NCBI GenBank assembly: GCA_900551865.1
Contig: URXV01000008.1
Span: 8,484-72,483 of the forward strand
Reading direction: 5' to 3'
DNA length: 64,000 nucleotides
Origin: an uncultured Rickettsiales bacterium
GTDB taxonomy: Bacteria; Pseudomonadota; Alphaproteobacteria; RF32; CAG-239
Position 1 is the stretch's first letter, and every line of letters starts with the position of its first letter. Below, piece by piece: positions 62,719 through 64,000 of this stretch. The notes beneath the pieces are model-generated. The model did no database searches. It saw only the letters and a list, made by a program, of their open reading frames with translations, and was not told the origin of the DNA. A program made the position numbers and the translations under genes.

Positions 62719-63708
62719 ATGAAAAAAGTCTGGATTACATTGCTTTTTGTTCCTCTGCTTTTCGGTTGCTATGCCCGAAGCGGTGGGATTCCTCTGTTTA
62801 ACGGCTATGGCTACAACTACGCCCCCGGCAGCGTTGTCGTGCAGAAAGGGGATACGTTATACAGCCTTTCCCGCAAATATCAGGTGCCGTTGCGCGGAAT
62901 GATAGAAGAAAACAATCTCTCTGCGCCGTATGCGTTGAATATTGGCCAGACGCTCCGCCTGCCAAAACGCCGGACGCACATCGTCGCCAAAGGGGATACG
63001 CTGTACGGCATCTCCAAAAAATATAACGTGGATATCACCTCTTTGAGCCGCCTGAACGGTTTGGATGAACCGTACACGCTCAATGTCGGGCAGGCGCTGG
63101 CTTTGCCGGGAAGTTTGGCCGGCAGCGGCAGTTCCGGCGCTTCGTATCAAATAGCGTCTGATTATGGCGGGACGTCAAGCTATTCGTATACCAAAGGGAA
63201 GACGGCGGCAAAAAAGGCCTCAAAAACAACGTCGTCGGCGCAGAAAAAAACGTCTTCGTCCAAAACCAAGGCCAAACCTGCGGCGAAAGCCATTGCCCGC
63301 AAAGCGCCGCGCAAAACCGTGTCAACATACCGCAAGAGCAAATTTATCTGGCCGGTAAAAGGAACCGTCGTTTCTAACTTCGGCGTTGTCGGCAAAGGGC
63401 GTCGCAATGACGGGATAAACATCAAGGCAGCCACCGGAACCAATGTAAAGGCGGCGGATAAGGGAATCGTCGCTTATGCCGGCAACGAGCTGAAAGGGTT
63501 TGGTAATCTCGTTTTGATAAAACACAGCGATGGCTATATCACCGCATATGCCCATAACCAGCGTTTATATGTCAAAAAAGGGCAAAAAGTGTTGCGCGGG
63601 GAAAAAATTGCAACGGTGGGCAGTACCGGCAGCGTAAATTCGCCGCAGTTGCATTTTGAAGTTCGTGCCGGCAAAAAAGCGGTTAACCCGCGGACGTATT
63701 TGCCGTAA
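62719..63708 (+). CDS. NlpD-like LysM/M23 lipoprotein
   Basis: 329 residues. Lipobox LLFGC gives a lipidated Cys at 17. Two LysM domains (about 37-82 and 86-130) bind peptidoglycan; a Lys/Ala/Ser-rich linker leads to an M23 domain (209-329). The first zinc-ligand motif HxxxD is replaced by NDGIN (Asn230, Asn234), so the enzyme is probably inactive and, like NlpD/EnvC proteins, may activate a cell-wall amidase during division. C-terminus LHFEVRAGKKAVNPRTYLP is typical of NlpD. Monocistronic. Confidence 0.85.
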   Translation: MKKVWITLLFVPLLFGCYARSGGIPLFNGYGYNYAPGSVVVQKGDTLYSLSRKYQVPLRGMIEENNLSAPYALNIGQTLRLPKRRTHIVAKGDTLYGISKKYNVDITSLSRLNGLDEPYTLNVGQALALPGSLAGSGSSGASYQIASDYGGTSSYSYTKGKTAAKKASKTTSSAQKKTSSSKTKAKPAAKAIARKAPRKTVSTYRKSKFIWPVKGTVVSNFGVVGKGRRNDGINIKAATGTNVKAADKGIVAYAGNELKGFGNLVLIKHSDGYITAYAHNQRLYVKKGQKVLRGEKIATVGSTGSVNSPQLHFEVRAGKKAVNPRTYLP

Positions 63709-63930
63709 AATTTTTATTCACCGCCATCTTCCGTATTCCGGGGTTCAGAGTTTCTCCCGCCTTTCTCTCCATTTACTCTGCCCACCCGCGCTCCGGGGTT
63801 TCGAATCCCTCTCGCATTCACCCCGTTCATTCCGCTCCCTCACCCCAAAGCTCCGAGTTTCTCCCGCTCTTCCCCTCATTTACTTCTCCCTCTCTCGTGC
63901 TCCAGAGTTCCGAATCTCCCCTCCTCATAT
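63709..63930. repeat. Pyrimidine-rich tandem repeat, unit about 107 bp
   Basis: GAGTTTCTCCCGC recurs at about 63748 and 63855, and GCTCCGGGGTTTCGAATC-like at about 63790 and 63899, spacing 107-109. The plus strand is strongly C/T-biased. No coding potential seen. Confidence 0.65.
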
Positions 63931-63946
63931 ACGGGTAAAAAAGGTC

Positions 63947-63975
63947 TTGCCAAAGGGTATAAAATATGGTAAATT
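63947..63975 (+). promoter_or_regulatory. Predicted promoter for a gene beyond the window
   Basis: TTGCCA (63947-63952) and TAAATT (63970-63975), 17-base spacer, pointing to the right edge. Confidence 0.4.
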
Positions 63976-64000
63976 GTTCTATATAAGGCGTAAAAGGCGG

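Overview
The window reads as a chromosomal segment of an alphaproteobacterium of modest GC content, of the kind seen in uncultivated host- or gut-associated lineages. Supporting evidence: an lpxC-bamD-recN run, an alphaproteobacterial-type RpoH, a GST-fold protein ending like the division factor FzlA, the outer-membrane assembly genes lpxC, bamA, bamD, lpxD and fabZ, and a class A RNase P RNA. No plasmid origin, insertion sequence, phage or CRISPR array was found. Assignment to a named genus is not possible from the sequence alone.

Layout. 1-9.7 kb: partial glmM, an outer-membrane barrel protein, rnpB abutting lpxC, then bamD and recN; on the other strand a LOG-family protein, tgt, a membrane J-domain protein and a ParA-like protein with a degenerate P-loop. 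9.7-20 kb: a periplasmic binding-like protein, an FzlA-like protein with a small lipoprotein, a tripartite RND efflux operon, rpoH and rluD. 19.9-27.9 kb: a plus-strand accessory block of hypothetical proteins ending in a VirD4/TraG-type coupling ATPase, including two tandem paralogous membrane proteins. 28-42.6 kb: ligA, a GNAT-like protein, infC with an ATA start, a prepilin-like gene behind a structured leader RNA, fba, tRNA-Ser, several unknown genes, glycogen phosphorylase and a TolC-family protein. 42.7-55.4 kb: a long minus-strand run, pyrH-frr-uppS-cdsA-rseP-bamA-lpxD-fabZ and then, after a terminator, sufS-sufT-sufE-sucC-like-sucD-like-comF. 55.5-64 kb: plsY-dprA-topA, a second leader RNA plus prepilin-like gene, sufB, and an NlpD-like LysM/M23 lipoprotein.

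How the genes work together. The core is envelope biogenesis: lipid A (lpxC, lpxD), fatty acid and phospholipid synthesis (fabZ, cdsA, plsY), undecaprenyl phosphate (uppS), the Bam machine (bamA, bamD), site-2 proteolysis (rseP) and peptidoglycan precursor supply and division (glmM, NlpD-like, FzlA-like). A second theme is Fe-S assembly, with sufS, sufT and sufE together and sufB far away.

The most unusual feature is a pair of structured RNAs (about 32.07-32.28 kb and 59.95-60.19 kb). They share a multi-helix architecture with compensatory base changes and a possible pseudoknot, each ends in an intrinsic terminator, and each sits directly in front of a prepilin-like gene. They look like copies of one undescribed cis-regulatory RNA family. 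Also notable are a succinyl-CoA synthetase-like pair lacking the phospho-histidine, and the coupling-ATPase block with no visible relaxase.
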